64,000 nucleotides of DNA from KBS-96 sp964247975 (GCA_964247975.1 CAXTWH010000022.1:21590-85589), one strand, 5' to 3'; shown: positions 52,009 to 61,350, numbered from the stretch's first letter. Program-made: numbers and translations. The notes: generated from the sequence alone by a model not told the origin.

Positions 52009-52515
52009 ATGGCCGAAAAGATGCAATCAATTAATGACTTAATGGTGAACGGGCTATGCTATGTGCTTGATTTTGAAAATCAGGCTTCTCAAGGGGCAAG
52101 CAAGATGGCTCAGGCCGCGACCAATCCAGAAGCCAAGCAAGTTTTTGAACAAAGCGCAACCAAAAGCAAAGAATACGCCCAACGCGTGCAACAAGTATTT
52201 CAGCAGCTTGGACAGCAACCGCAGTCTAAAGACAACCAGATTGCAAAAGCAATGATCAGCGAAGTGGAACAGATGGTCTCCAATACCGATGCTTCGCCGG
52301 TGCGCGATGCGGCGTTGATTGTTGCTGCTAACCAGATGCAGCATTACCGGGTAGCGGTTTATGGATCGCTTGCTCATTATGCAGAATTACTTGGCAAACA
52401 GGAAGCTGTGCAAACCCTGAATCAAAACTTAGAAGATAGTAAGGGCGGCGATGAAAAGCTAACCCGTATCGGCGAGCAGAACGTTAATCAGAAAGCTGCT
52501 CAAGCCGCAGGTTAA
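52009..52515 (+). CDS. Ferritin-like DUF892 (YciE/YciF-like) protein
   Basis: 168 residues, mostly helical. DLMVNGLCYVLDFENQASQGA, VFEQSATKSKEYAQRV, DAALIVAANQMQHYRVAVYG and AQTLN-like segments match the four-helix stress-induced DUF892 family. Metal ligands of the canonical Glu/His set are only partly visible. ATG 52009 has GAGGAA 8-9 bases upstream. A bidirectional terminator follows. Confidence 0.8.
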   Translation: MAEKMQSINDLMVNGLCYVLDFENQASQGASKMAQAATNPEAKQVFEQSATKSKEYAQRVQQVFQQLGQQPQSKDNQIAKAMISEVEQMVSNTDASPVRDAALIVAANQMQHYRVAVYGSLAHYAELLGKQEAVQTLNQNLEDSKGGDEKLTRIGEQNVNQKAAQAAG

Positions 52516-52539
52516 GCCTGAGTTTGTCCGACAGCATTA

Positions 52540-52584
52540 AAGGCCCGCATGCCCAGTGGTTGTTCCGGTATGCGGGCCTTGTTT
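52540..52584. terminator. Bidirectional terminator between convergent genes
   Basis: AAGGCCCGCATGCC pairs with GGTATGCGGGCCTT around a 16-17-base loop. TTGTTTATT follows on the plus strand and TTTAAT on the minus strand, so it can end both the ferritin-like gene and the membrane protein gene. Confidence 0.85.
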
Positions 52585-53173
52585 ATTCTCTTTGCAAAGA
52601 ATTTAACTCATCAATTTCTTCTTGAAGTTCCTGGCGGTTACGTTTCCTTAAGTAAAAAAACGCGCTAAACCAGATACAGAGCAGAGTGAGAACTGGGATA
52701 ATGTTCAGCAAAATTCCGGGTGTATGGAACGCTTGAACTATTACCGGTGAAGTGATCATTGCTAAACCTAGAAAACAGAATGTAAGACCTGATCTACGCC
52801 AGACATGGCGGCTGTAATCACGTTTTCCTTCAAGCTCCCTGCGGTAAAAATCAATGGAGTTACCTATGGTTGCATCACTTACAGATTTTCGCGGCAGCAG
52901 CCATCGGTAAGCGTGGTAAGCACCATACAATCCCCAAAGGCTTAGAACCACGAATCCATTACGCGGTATTATGCTTTGAGTTCTTGTGGCATGAAAAGCG
53001 AAAAAAAAGCAGAAAAGGAAACCTAAAGTTATCCATGTTAAAGCCGTCAAGCGGTTCTTGTTTTGAAGAGTTCGCGTTCTTCGACGAATTTCGTTTAATG
53101 ACATATTCATTGGCTCCGTTGTCTGGTTCTGCCAGGTTTGTTTTGGATCGTTTACCGAAAATTCGTCAGGCAT
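52583..53173 (-). CDS. Membrane protein co-transcribed with an ECF sigma factor
   Basis: 196 residues. A soluble N-terminal 40 residues are followed by four hydrophobic helices (about 44-62, 72-92, 128-145, 153-172) and a charged C-terminal coiled coil (RKRNRQELQEEIDELNSLQ). Its start overlaps the sigma factor gene by 8 bp. The position is that of an anti-sigma factor, but no zinc or ASD motif is seen. Function unknown. Confidence 0.7.
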   Translation of the reverse strand: MPDEFSVNDPKQTWQNQTTEPMNMSLNEIRRRTRTLQNKNRLTALTWITLGFLFCFFFAFHATRTQSIIPRNGFVVLSLWGLYGAYHAYRWLLPRKSVSDATIGNSIDFYRRELEGKRDYSRHVWRRSGLTFCFLGLAMITSPVIVQAFHTPGILLNIIPVLTLLCIWFSAFFYLRKRNRQELQEEIDELNSLQRE

Positions 53174-53711
53174 GAGAATCTCCCTGGTGAAACCAGCGCT
53201 TCAGGACGTTTTTGGTGCGATGAATTTTCATGGCGACGTTTGCGGAGGAAAGCCCGGTAATCTCTCCGATGGAGGCTGCATCCATATCTTCCAGGTATAA
53301 AACGATGATCTGGCGGTCAATTGGTTTTAGTTTCTGAATTAATAACGAGAGACGGTCGAGAACTTTCTTCTGATCGGCCATCACTTCGCCGTAAGAACTG
53401 GACGGCATGGTTTCGATCTCCTCGATACTGGCGAGAGTTTTACGAATCCGGCGCTGTTGAACGATGTGCCCGGCGGCGACATTATGAGCAACACGGTACA
53501 CCCAGGTTCGCAATGAACAGCGACGGTCGAACTTTGTAAAGCTACGCCACAATTGCAGATGAATGTCTTGCAGGAGGTCGCGGCGCGTTTCCGGGTCAGC
53601 TTCATAAGCCCGCGCCAGCCGGTCAAGCGCGGAACCGTAGGCATCGGCTGCTTCCTGATACAGAGCGTCCGCATTTACCTCGCCGCCGGAGATGGACTTG
53701 TTACCTCCCAC
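53166..53711 (-). CDS. ECF-type RNA polymerase sigma factor
   Basis: 181 residues. Region 2: ETRRDLLQDIHLQLWRSFTKFD and RTWVYRVAHNVAAGH. Region 4: LIQKLKPIDRQIIVLYLEDM, ASIGEITGLSSANVAMKIHRTK. This is a small extracytoplasmic-function factor. The start is GTG 53711 and is not firmly supported by a ribosome site. The overlapping membrane gene may be its regulator. Confidence 0.9.
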   Translation of the reverse strand: MGGNKSISGGEVNADALYQEAADAYGSALDRLARAYEADPETRRDLLQDIHLQLWRSFTKFDRRCSLRTWVYRVAHNVAAGHIVQQRRIRKTLASIEEIETMPSSSYGEVMADQKKVLDRLSLLIQKLKPIDRQIIVLYLEDMDAASIGEITGLSSANVAMKIHRTKNVLKRWFHQGDSHA

Positions 53712-53841
53712 ACCAAAGGTAGTAAATAAGTGCAGGAACTTCTAACAAACGTTTTTCGTATTAGCGCGACCGGAGGTTGCTATGAGCGAATTTGCTAGAG
53801 GCTGTTCGGAATAGCCGTAATGATATTCTGCCCAAAACGTT

Positions 53842-54798
53842 ATGTTCCGCCTTGCGCTTCTGATTGGAATTGCAGCTTTACTTGTGTCTCCTTTTTTGAT
53901 TACCTCTTGGTATGTGGATACGCGCGGAATCGTCATTCCGGGCACTGTTTACAGTAAGCGTGAGGACATCAGAGTCAGTTATCAAAGCTGGACGCGCACG
54001 GCGCAGGTGACTATCCAATACGAAGAACCGGAATCGCTGAGCTACGCATTTCTTTCAACTGAGTTTACGCCGGAGCAGTATGATGCGCTACATCTGCGGC
54101 AGAAAGTGAAACTACATTTTCTTCTACGCAAGGACATTCCCCAGTTCCCGTTTTCGCATACTTTGCGGCAAATGCATGTTTTGCCGATGGTACGACTGGC
54201 CGACCAGAAAACATTTTCCGGGCTGGAACGGCAACTGACGCTGCGGGCCCGGCGCAACACCAGCATATTCCTGCTGGCTGCAATCGTTTTATGGCTTTGG
54301 CGTATCGCCGAGGTTCCCGGTTTTAAATGGGCAGTCGGAATGCTACTGATAGCCGGAATCGCATGGCTTTATTTTTCCGATTTTCCTCGCCCTACCGCCG
54401 CGCCTGTTCAGCAGGTAAAGCAAGCCGAAGGACGCATAAAAACGCTGGAACGAATCGCGCATCTGTTTAGAGATAATCGAAGCCGCGGCATTGACGCAAA
54501 TCAACCTATTGATGTGATTGCCGTTGAGTTCATACCTGCTGCATGGACAGAACCAGTGCTGGCGGTGGACCTGATTGATTCAGGCTCCGCACCCGGCTTA
54601 GTGGAAGGCTCAACCGTGGCGGTGAACTATGAAGCAAACCATCCACGCACAGCTCAGTTACAGGCAGGAACAAGAACTTTCCTGCGAAGCAACTATCTTG
54701 GATTATTGGGATATGCTTTGATTTGTCTGGCTATCGGAGCGGCACTACTGCTAGGAATGAAAACTTTCTGTTTTTTATTTAAGCGGCTGACCGGATAG
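53842..54798 (+). CDS. Hypothetical membrane protein
   Basis: 318 residues. Helix 1 about 3-20; an exposed beta-rich region with GTVYSKREDIRVSYQSW, similar in style to DUF3592-type domains; helices about 145-160 and 162-178; a second exposed domain; and a terminal helix about 290-310. The family is not recognised. It is divergent from the sigma factor with a 130-bp spacer and so could belong to its regulon. Confidence 0.65.
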   Translation: MFRLALLIGIAALLVSPFLITSWYVDTRGIVIPGTVYSKREDIRVSYQSWTRTAQVTIQYEEPESLSYAFLSTEFTPEQYDALHLRQKVKLHFLLRKDIPQFPFSHTLRQMHVLPMVRLADQKTFSGLERQLTLRARRNTSIFLLAAIVLWLWRIAEVPGFKWAVGMLLIAGIAWLYFSDFPRPTAAPVQQVKQAEGRIKTLERIAHLFRDNRSRGIDANQPIDVIAVEFIPAAWTEPVLAVDLIDSGSAPGLVEGSTVAVNYEANHPRTAQLQAGTRTFLRSNYLGLLGYALICLAIGAALLLGMKTFCFLFKRLTG

Positions 54799-54815
54799 CA
54801 ACAGTCTTAAAGAAT

Positions 54816-55835
54816 GTGGATAGCAACGACGTTCAATCTATTTTTCTTCAGTTCACGCAACAAATGTCGAAAGAAGCAGTGACCTGTGTTCTAGGACATT
54901 CCGACGCGGATGGCTTAACAGCCGCCGTGATTTTGGCGCGGGCACTGCAAGCGAACGGCTTTACGGTGAAAGCGGAAACCACGCGCAAAGGAGAAACGGC
55001 GTGGTCGGAATCGATGCTGGAGCGCGTTCGCGAACAGCGGCCCGGTACTTTGCTGGTAGCAGATTTGGGTAGCCGAGAGGAACCGCTGATGGAAGGAATT
55101 CCTACGCTGTTGATCGACCATCACAAACCAACAGGAGTGCCGCCAGGCGCTTCGCTGATTTCCGGCTACGAAATGCAGCCGACGCCCACTTCAGGACTGC
55201 TGGCATATTGGTGCGCCCAAGCGGTAGGCGCGGCGGAGAAACTGAATTGGTTGGCGGCGATCAGCATTTTGGCTGATCTGGGCGACAAAACGGAATTTCC
55301 AGAATGGACAGAAGGGCGTCGCAAGTACCGCAGCAAAGACTTACGTGAAACAGCAACGCTGCTGAACGCGCCACGACGCGCAGCGAAGGGCGACGCGCAA
55401 TCGGCTTTGAAATTGCTGATGGATGCGGTTGATCCAGCAGCGTTTCTGGCAGACCCGCGCGTTGATCAATTAAGAACAGCCAAAGCTGAGTATAATGCTG
55501 CTTTAGCCGAAGCGCGGAGGGCCGCGCCGAAGTTTAGCAGTAATGTAGCTTTGTTGACCGTTAACACTCCCTGCCAAGTGCATCCGGTGATTGCCCAAAC
55601 CTGGGTAGGAAGGTTGAGCAAGAACATTGTGATCTGCGCCAATACCGGGTTCCTGCCGGAACGAGTGAATTTTGCGATGCGCACCAAGCTTCCGGTGAAT
55701 CTGATTGATTTTCTGGCCGCACACAAACCGGAGAACGCGGGGCCGGAGTACGGGCGCGGACATGACCAGGCGACCGGCGGATCGTTGAGCTATTCCGATT
55801 GGAACTTGTTTTTGCGTTCGCTGGGCTTTGATTAG
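54816..55835 (+). CDS. DHH family phosphoesterase (RecJ-like)
   Basis: 339 residues from GTG 54816. Motif I GHSDADGLTAA, motif II VADLGS, motif III LLIDHHKP and motif IV ADLGDKTEF provide the Asp/His cluster for two metal ions. The DHHA1-like end reads YGRGHDQATGGSLSY. Relatives are single-strand exonucleases, oligoribonucleases or cyclic dinucleotide phosphodiesterases. No extra sensor domain is present. The stop overlaps the convergent Rieske gene by 4 bp. Confidence 0.88.
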   Translation: MDSNDVQSIFLQFTQQMSKEAVTCVLGHSDADGLTAAVILARALQANGFTVKAETTRKGETAWSESMLERVREQRPGTLLVADLGSREEPLMEGIPTLLIDHHKPTGVPPGASLISGYEMQPTPTSGLLAYWCAQAVGAAEKLNWLAAISILADLGDKTEFPEWTEGRRKYRSKDLRETATLLNAPRRAAKGDAQSALKLLMDAVDPAAFLADPRVDQLRTAKAEYNAALAEARRAAPKFSSNVALLTVNTPCQVHPVIAQTWVGRLSKNIVICANTGFLPERVNFAMRTKLPVNLIDFLAAHKPENAGPEYGRGHDQATGGSLSYSDWNLFLRSLGFD

Positions 55836-56713
55836 TTTTGCTGCGCTCGCACCATCACTTGACCATTTTGAATCTGCACGTCGAGCTTCGGCTGCGGATT
55901 AGTGGCCGGGCCGTCCACCACAGAGCCGTCTTTTAAGCAGAAACGCGAACCGTGCCAGGGGCATTGAATGGTGCCATCTTTCACTTCGCCTTCAGAAAGA
56001 GGACCAGCCAGATGAGAACAGTTATTTCCTAAAGCATAGATTTCGCCATCTTGCTTTAACAGGAAAAGGTCAGTTCCATTTACGTTTGCTTTTTGCGGCT
56101 TGCCTTCAACGAGGCTCGATTCCTCACAAGCAGGAGTAAACTGCTTGGGAAAATCTTTATCAGCATCAGCAGAATGATCTACGCCGATTTTCTGGCTGTA
56201 AGACAGCGCGCCGCCTAGATAAGCGCTGGCACTCACCAAGCCATAGCCGAGAAAGCTGAGCGCGCGGCCCAACCCGCGTTTGTTGGCTTTGCGGGAAACC
56301 CAGGAGCCGGTGTAAAGCACGGTGGCCGCGCCGTTCAGCAGCGCATGAACCATGCCTACGCGCTGCGGCTTGCCATGAGTCGCGCTCCAATCAGTAAGTC
56401 CGGAAGCGGCGGAAATGACGGCACCGCCAAGACCCACCACCAGCGCAGCGTCCGCACCGGCAGCATACTTTTCTTTGCCGGCCATTTCCAGCAGATCCAG
56501 CACCAGGCCCACGGTCCAGCCGCCTACCGGAATGGCAACCACGGCGGGATGCAGTGGATGGCCTAGCCAAACACCATGCAGGGCGTTTTTGACGACCTGG
56601 CCGCTTTCGCCGGCGGCGGCGTAAGTGTCGTTCACAAGCGATTCGGTGGTGTCCTGCCAAGGCTGAAGCCATGCCTGTTTTTCGATCAGGGTTAGTACTG
56701 GATTTTCACTCAT
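55832..56713 (-). CDS. DUF2231 membrane protein fused to a Rieske [2Fe-2S] domain
   Basis: 293 residues. The N-terminal part has HGVWLGHPLHPAVVAIPVG and about four helices of DUF2231. The C-terminal Rieske domain (about 190-290) has both cluster motifs: NNCSHLAGPL (Cys-x-His) and CPWHGSRF (Cys-x-x-His). It probably passes electrons at the membrane; DUF2231 His residues might bind haem. It starts 40 bp after the 1146-residue gene on the same strand. Confidence 0.9.
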   Translation of the reverse strand: MSENPVLTLIEKQAWLQPWQDTTESLVNDTYAAAGESGQVVKNALHGVWLGHPLHPAVVAIPVGGWTVGLVLDLLEMAGKEKYAAGADAALVVGLGGAVISAASGLTDWSATHGKPQRVGMVHALLNGAATVLYTGSWVSRKANKRGLGRALSFLGYGLVSASAYLGGALSYSQKIGVDHSADADKDFPKQFTPACEESSLVEGKPQKANVNGTDLFLLKQDGEIYALGNNCSHLAGPLSEGEVKDGTIQCPWHGSRFCLKDGSVVDGPATNPQPKLDVQIQNGQVMVRAQQN

Positions 56714-56753
56714 AAGCGAGTAGACGTATTCCCCGCTGATTTCTTACACAGTT

Positions 56754-59700
56754 TCATGAATGCAGGAGAATTGCGGGGTCGGCGCCGATAGTGCCCACCA
56801 ATTCATTTAAGTAGGATTCACAGCGGACGCGTTCTAGCTGTTCATGAGCTTCAGTTTGGCGGGATTTTACGTTCAGGTGCCGAACCGTGATGCCGGTTGC
56901 GGCGAAAGCTTCGAGCGATGCGGTGTGCCGAGTCCAGAGCGCAGTGTCGAGGGTTTGTTTGGCGCGAAGCCTCGCCTGATACCAGTTGCTTTGAAGCAGC
57001 GAATCACGGGTAAACATTTCTGATAAACGCGCGTCGTGTTCGCGCATTCCTTTGTATTCGCCGTAGGCCATGATGTGCAGCAGAGCTTTCACCGGCGGGC
57101 AGGCAAATTCAACGCTGCCATCGGTGAAATAGTTTAAAGCCACGGTCCGCTGCGCTTCCACAATGGCTTCCACGCCGGCGGCAAAGACCTTGAGATTCTG
57201 CTTTTCGGGCCGCAGGATTTCTTCGGGAAACACGGCGTTCGGCAGTTCGAACATGCGGCCCAGGAAACGATCCACAAACAGTTCGGTGATGCGATAGCCG
57301 AGGCGGCTGGCGATAACGGGGCGGCCTTCCAACGCAAAGTCTTCGACTTTTTCCAGATAGCCGTTTTCAATCAGAAAACGCGGATCGCGCTCGAACACGC
57401 GCATCCGGCACCAGAGTTCCGGCACCAGCATGCTATTGTCGTGATCCACGCGATAGTTCGGGCCGATATGCCCGGCAGCGGTAGTGAAACCGGCGTGGCC
57501 GGTCAGGATGGCAGAAACCAGCGCGTTGTTGATGTCGATTACAGGCGGCAGCGCGTTGAACGGTCCTTTAGTGAGCGCGCCTTCGCTGCCGAAACCGGTA
57601 GTGGAAGGCGATTTACCGGTAAGGCTGCAAATAAAATCCATGAACAGTTCCGGTAGTTCCTGGTAGTGGATCGGGTTGTACACGGCCAAGGGCGGCACGC
57701 CGGTTTTCGGATCGGGCGGATTGTTGCGGCGTCCGGCCAACACTGCGTTTACGGGAAAATGAACTGGTTTATCAGCCGGAATTTCACGAGCTAAACGAGT
57801 GCCGATTTCCGCCAGATGCCAGTCACGCGGGTTGACCAGATCGGGACGCTTCTGCAGATAGCGCGGATTCTTCGAAGGCACGCCATCAACCAGGCGCGGG
57901 TGAGCGGAGGAAACAATGTATTGGGTGGCGGGATGCTCGACGAAATCGTTGAGCAGGCGCTTCATCGGTTCGGTGTATTGGTCGAATTCCACTACATGAC
58001 CGACGATTTTCTCCGCTTGTTCCTGCGTTAACGGCTCGAAATTAGAGATAAACGTGCCGGGCTGCGCCAGATCGCGTTCGGCGTCTTTGTCGAAGCCGCG
58101 ATGAATGGCATCGTCAGGGCGTTGAAACAACAGGGATTCGCAGTTGGCGACAAGCTTTACGCTTTCGCTGCGATGTTCCGCGTCCAAGTTATTCAGACTG
58201 CGGCTCGGCAGCACAACAGACGCTGTGATGTCGTCTTCCACCTGCACTTTGTCGGCGGGGTTGAAATCGGGACGCAGCTTGTAGATGCGCCAGGCGCCGT
58301 TCGGATCGTAGCCCATGCGGAGATAATTGCCGACCAGCTTCTGATTATCGAATTTCAACTCATTGCCGAGGAAGCCGTTGATGCGATCGACGCTGAAATG
58401 TTCACGCCAGTTGTCGCCCCAATCGGGGCGGTAATAGCGTTTCACGGTGACCAGAAGCTGGCGCACGGTTTGGGGAATGCCGGCGATCCACCGATTATGT
58501 TCGTCGGTGTATTCGGGCGAAGATGTCATCAGCTTGATGACGGAACCAAGCGAACGCTCCGGGCTGAGAATGGGCCGACGGGCGCGGCGCTCGGAGCGTG
58601 GTTCTTTGTAGATGGCGGAAAAATCTTTGGTGAGGATTTCGGCTACTTGTTCGATTTCGCTATCGAAATTGCTGACGAAGATAGGGCCGCGCAGCATGAT
58701 GCTGCCGATAGATTTTGAAATTTCCGATTTGCCGCCGCCGGAAACAGTGCAGGGTTTATGACAGAGCGTAGGATCAGCGCGGGAAGCGACCAAGCGCCAA
58801 GCGGTGCCGCCGGTTTGTTTTTCCAAACGGATTTTGGTGCCCCAGGGCAGCACATAGGTTTCGCAGGCGCGAAGGGTAAGCTGGTGCGTTTGCCCTTCTT
58901 CCTGCTGCCAGGATACGCAGCCTTCGCGCACACTGAATTCGGCGTTTTCCGGAAGATAGAAAACGTCCGGATATTGGCGGTCAATCGCGTAGCCTTCCGG
59001 CTGAACATTGACGCGGCCTTCGAGCCAGCGCATGGCTTCGGCAAACTTCACTTCTTTGGTGAGCACGGTACGCCCCGCATAAAATTGCTGGCCCAATACG
59101 TAAGCAGGAAACGCGATGGCGCCGCCGGCGTGTTCTTCTTCGCAGATCCCGTACAGGTTTGCGGCAAAGCTGATCTGGGTTTTTACTTCTTTCTTGCAGT
59201 AGCCGTAATAGTTATCGGCAATAATGGTGACCATCACGCCGCAGTGGTTCCGGCAGACCAGCTTGAATGCGCCGCCGTCGTTATAGATTTCGTTCTGGTC
59301 GCGCCAGCACATGCCTTCGCGCTGCTGCCGTTCAGTGGCTTCGTCGTAATGCGGCAAGCCGAGGTCCTTCTTTTTCAGACCTGTGATGTGCGGCGCGAGA
59401 ATGACGCAGCCGGTGTGGCCGGTCCAGTGCATCACGTCGAGCGCGGCGTCGTTTTCAGGCAAATAAGGATCGCCGCCGTTGCCGAAGATGCCTTCCACGA
59501 AATCCAGATTGCTGACCAGGCTGGCGGGCGCGAAAAAGCGGGTTTCCATTGTTTTTGCCGGATCAGTTCCGGTGGCCGGGCAGACCAGCGGACGCAGCAG
59601 CAGCGACACCCAAAGCCGCACTTGTTCTTCCTGATCGGCAGTGAACGGCAGCGCCATCAGCGCAGGCGGCGGAGCTAAAGCGGCGGCCAGCAAAGAAGCA

Positions 59701-60194
59701 AAGGCGCGTTTGGGAACAGCGATTTTATCGGCAGGAACCGGGTATCCGCCTTCCACGATATGGAAAATGCCCTTGGTGGTGCGGCGGTCGCTTTTCGGGT
59801 TGTGCAGAATGCCTTGCGGCACGCGGTAGGACTGCAAATAAGGTGAGGCCAGCGTGTCGCGGTCCGGCGGAAGCGACATCACGCGCGCTAAACCGGGACG
59901 ATCCAGCACAAACGTATTGCCGGGAAGCCGGGGTGCGCCGTCGGGCCTAGTGTCTTGCAGATAAGTATCGAGAAATCCTTGTACGCGGGCATCCGCCGGG
60001 CAGTGGCGATAGCCGAGCAGTTGATCTTTCCGGTGGTAATTGCGCAGCAAGGGGCCGGCAATTTCGAGAGCATGACCGTCCGCAGTGGTTTGGCTGGTAG
60101 GCTGGCCTAACGCGGCCAGTTTCAGATTGATGTAGCGGAACAATTCTTCCTTGCGAGGTGTAGAGAAGGAAGCGGCGTTTGTTGGGGAGTTCAC
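56754..60194 (-). CDS. 1146-residue protein with GGGKSE motif, possibly pyrophosphate-type PEP carboxykinase
   Basis: A large cytoplasmic protein with no signal or membrane helices. Visible landmarks are TGHTGCVILAPHITG and NHCGVMVTIIADNYYGYCKKEV (split around residues 250-345), CTVSGGGKSEISKSI at about 480-494 with a P-loop-like Gly/Lys/Ser set, TGKSPSTTGFGSEGALTKG, and Arg/His-rich stretches. The size and a lone kinase-like loop fit PPi-dependent PEP carboxykinases known from Propionibacterium and Entamoeba (about 1100 residues), which convert oxaloacetate to PEP with pyrophosphate; I cannot confirm it from memory of the sequence alone. If wrong, it is a conserved protein of unknown role. 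ATG 60194 follows AGGAGAA. It is divergent from the glutathione peroxidase. Confidence 0.7.
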   Translation of the reverse strand: MNSPTNAASFSTPRKEELFRYINLKLAALGQPTSQTTADGHALEIAGPLLRNYHRKDQLLGYRHCPADARVQGFLDTYLQDTRPDGAPRLPGNTFVLDRPGLARVMSLPPDRDTLASPYLQSYRVPQGILHNPKSDRRTTKGIFHIVEGGYPVPADKIAVPKRAFASLLAAALAPPPALMALPFTADQEEQVRLWVSLLLRPLVCPATGTDPAKTMETRFFAPASLVSNLDFVEGIFGNGGDPYLPENDAALDVMHWTGHTGCVILAPHITGLKKKDLGLPHYDEATERQQREGMCWRDQNEIYNDGGAFKLVCRNHCGVMVTIIADNYYGYCKKEVKTQISFAANLYGICEEEHAGGAIAFPAYVLGQQFYAGRTVLTKEVKFAEAMRWLEGRVNVQPEGYAIDRQYPDVFYLPENAEFSVREGCVSWQQEEGQTHQLTLRACETYVLPWGTKIRLEKQTGGTAWRLVASRADPTLCHKPCTVSGGGKSEISKSIGSIMLRGPIFVSNFDSEIEQVAEILTKDFSAIYKEPRSERRARRPILSPERSLGSVIKLMTSSPEYTDEHNRWIAGIPQTVRQLLVTVKRYYRPDWGDNWREHFSVDRINGFLGNELKFDNQKLVGNYLRMGYDPNGAWRIYKLRPDFNPADKVQVEDDITASVVLPSRSLNNLDAEHRSESVKLVANCESLLFQRPDDAIHRGFDKDAERDLAQPGTFISNFEPLTQEQAEKIVGHVVEFDQYTEPMKRLLNDFVEHPATQYIVSSAHPRLVDGVPSKNPRYLQKRPDLVNPRDWHLAEIGTRLAREIPADKPVHFPVNAVLAGRRNNPPDPKTGVPPLAVYNPIHYQELPELFMDFICSLTGKSPSTTGFGSEGALTKGPFNALPPVIDINNALVSAILTGHAGFTTAAGHIGPNYRVDHDNSMLVPELWCRMRVFERDPRFLIENGYLEKVEDFALEGRPVIASRLGYRITELFVDRFLGRMFELPNAVFPEEILRPEKQNLKVFAAGVEAIVEAQRTVALNYFTDGSVEFACPPVKALLHIMAYGEYKGMREHDARLSEMFTRDSLLQSNWYQARLRAKQTLDTALWTRHTASLEAFAATGITVRHLNVKSRQTEAHEQLERVRCESYLNELVGTIGADPAILLHS

Positions 60195-60354
60195 GAGTTC
60201 TCCTGTTTATTTAGCAGAATGCCTTCGAAGCGGGACGGGGCGCGTCAGCAAAATTCTTACCGGTAGGTTTAGAAGTTTAAAAACCATCGTAGCGAATGCG
60301 ATGCTATTGTTAGGCAAAAGTAGTTATTTGCAGATTAATCACGGAGATTTACCC

Positions 60355-60903
60355 ATGCTGAAAAGCGCGCTGGTTCTATTTAGTTTGGCGTTAGCCACGG
60401 CCGGCTCGGCGGCTGCGCCGTCGATTTACAATTACACTTTGAATTCCATTGACGGCACGCCTACGCCGCTTTCGACGTTCAAGGGCAAGGTGGTGATGCT
60501 GGTGAATGTGGCCAGCCGCTGCGGGTTCACGCCGCAGTATGAAGGGCTGGAAGCGTTGTATGAAAAGCACAAGGACCAGGGTTTTGTGATCGTTGGCGTT
60601 CCGGCTAACAACTTCGGCGGCCAGGAGCCGGGAACGAACGAGGAAATCAAGACGTTCTGCAAAAGCAAGTATGCCGTGAAGTTTCCGATGATGGCGAAAG
60701 TTTCAGTGGTGGGCGCGGATAAAGCGCCGTTGTACCGGTTCCTGACCGATGCCGCAACGAATCCGTCCACCAGCGGCGAAATTCAATGGAATTTCACGAA
60801 GTTTCTGATTGGGCGCAATGGCGAGATTCTGGCACGGTTTGAGCCGTCAACAACACCGACCGATCCGGTTCTAAATGCGGCGGTGGAGAAGGCGTTGCAG
60901 TAG
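60355..60903 (+). CDS. Glutathione peroxidase family protein, exported
   Basis: 182 residues from ATG 60355 with GGAG 10 bases upstream; a longer frame to 60151 lacks support. Signal peptide 1-20 (GSAAAP). The peroxidatic Cys56 is in NVASRCGFTPQY, the partner Gln in GGQEPGT and the Trp in QWNFTKF. It removes peroxides in the periplasm, usually with thioredoxin-like donors. Immediately downstream is the broken toxin gene. Confidence 0.92.
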   Translation: MLKSALVLFSLALATAGSAAAPSIYNYTLNSIDGTPTPLSTFKGKVVMLVNVASRCGFTPQYEGLEALYEKHKDQGFVIVGVPANNFGGQEPGTNEEIKTFCKSKYAVKFPMMAKVSVVGADKAPLYRFLTDAATNPSTSGEIQWNFTKFLIGRNGEILARFEPSTTPTDPVLNAAVEKALQ

Positions 60904-60906
60904 AGT

Positions 60907-61163
60907 TTACTCGTATACTTCGCGCCGGTGGGCAATACGCGTTACGTCGATTGATTGGGCAGCATCATTGATTTCATATACGACCCAATAACTGCTAATT
61001 CAAATCCGCCATTCTTTGTCCCGCCTTTGAGTTTCTTGCAGTTTGTAGGCCGAGGTACTGAGGCCAGAGCTTCCAGGCGGGACACAATACGAGCTATCAC
61101 CTTTGTAGGTAGCCCGTGTAGTTCCTTTTCCGCGCTTGTGGTTAACGAAACTCGGTAACTCAC
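60907..61163 (-). pseudogene. RelE/ParE family toxin, frameshifted and with an internal TGA
   Basis: From GTG 61163 the frame reads SYRVSLTTSAEKELHGLP and PTNCKKLKGG, the N-terminal half of a RelE/ParE toxin. After about 61030 the toxin continues in another frame as WRI*ISSYWVVYEINDAAQ and DVTRIAHRREVYE to a TAA at 60907, with one TGA in place of an Arg codon. Two lesions show it is inactive. The antitoxin remnant overlaps its start. Confidence 0.82.
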
Positions 61164-61350
61164 TGGGCGAGTTTACCGCTTTTAACTAGACCAGCCTTTA
61201 CCTTTTCTAGCGGAACCCGTTTTTCATTCCGCCGTGAACGGGAAACAAGAACATCCTCAATATCTTCCCAAAGTTCTCGATGTTTTTAAGATCAAGTTGA
61301 ACGGCCACTTTGCGGCCCTTATCGTCAGTAGCAAATTGAATTCCGTGCGT
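61161..61350 (-). pseudogene. Antitoxin remnant paired with the RelE/ParE toxin
   Basis: The 3' part reads HRELWEDIEDVLVSRSRR and VPLEKVKAGLVKSGKLAQ and ends in a TGA overlapping the toxin GTG. The 5' part, GIQFATDDKGRKVAVQLDLK, lies in another frame, joined by a one-base shift near the A-run at about 61290. No start codon remains, although AAGAGG is seen at the expected place. Confidence 0.65.

Noticed and set aside
58758..59678. 306-codon open frame on the plus strand
   Set aside because: It is antisense to the 1146-residue gene, has no ribosome site or domain, and its composition is explained by the GC-rich third positions of the real gene.
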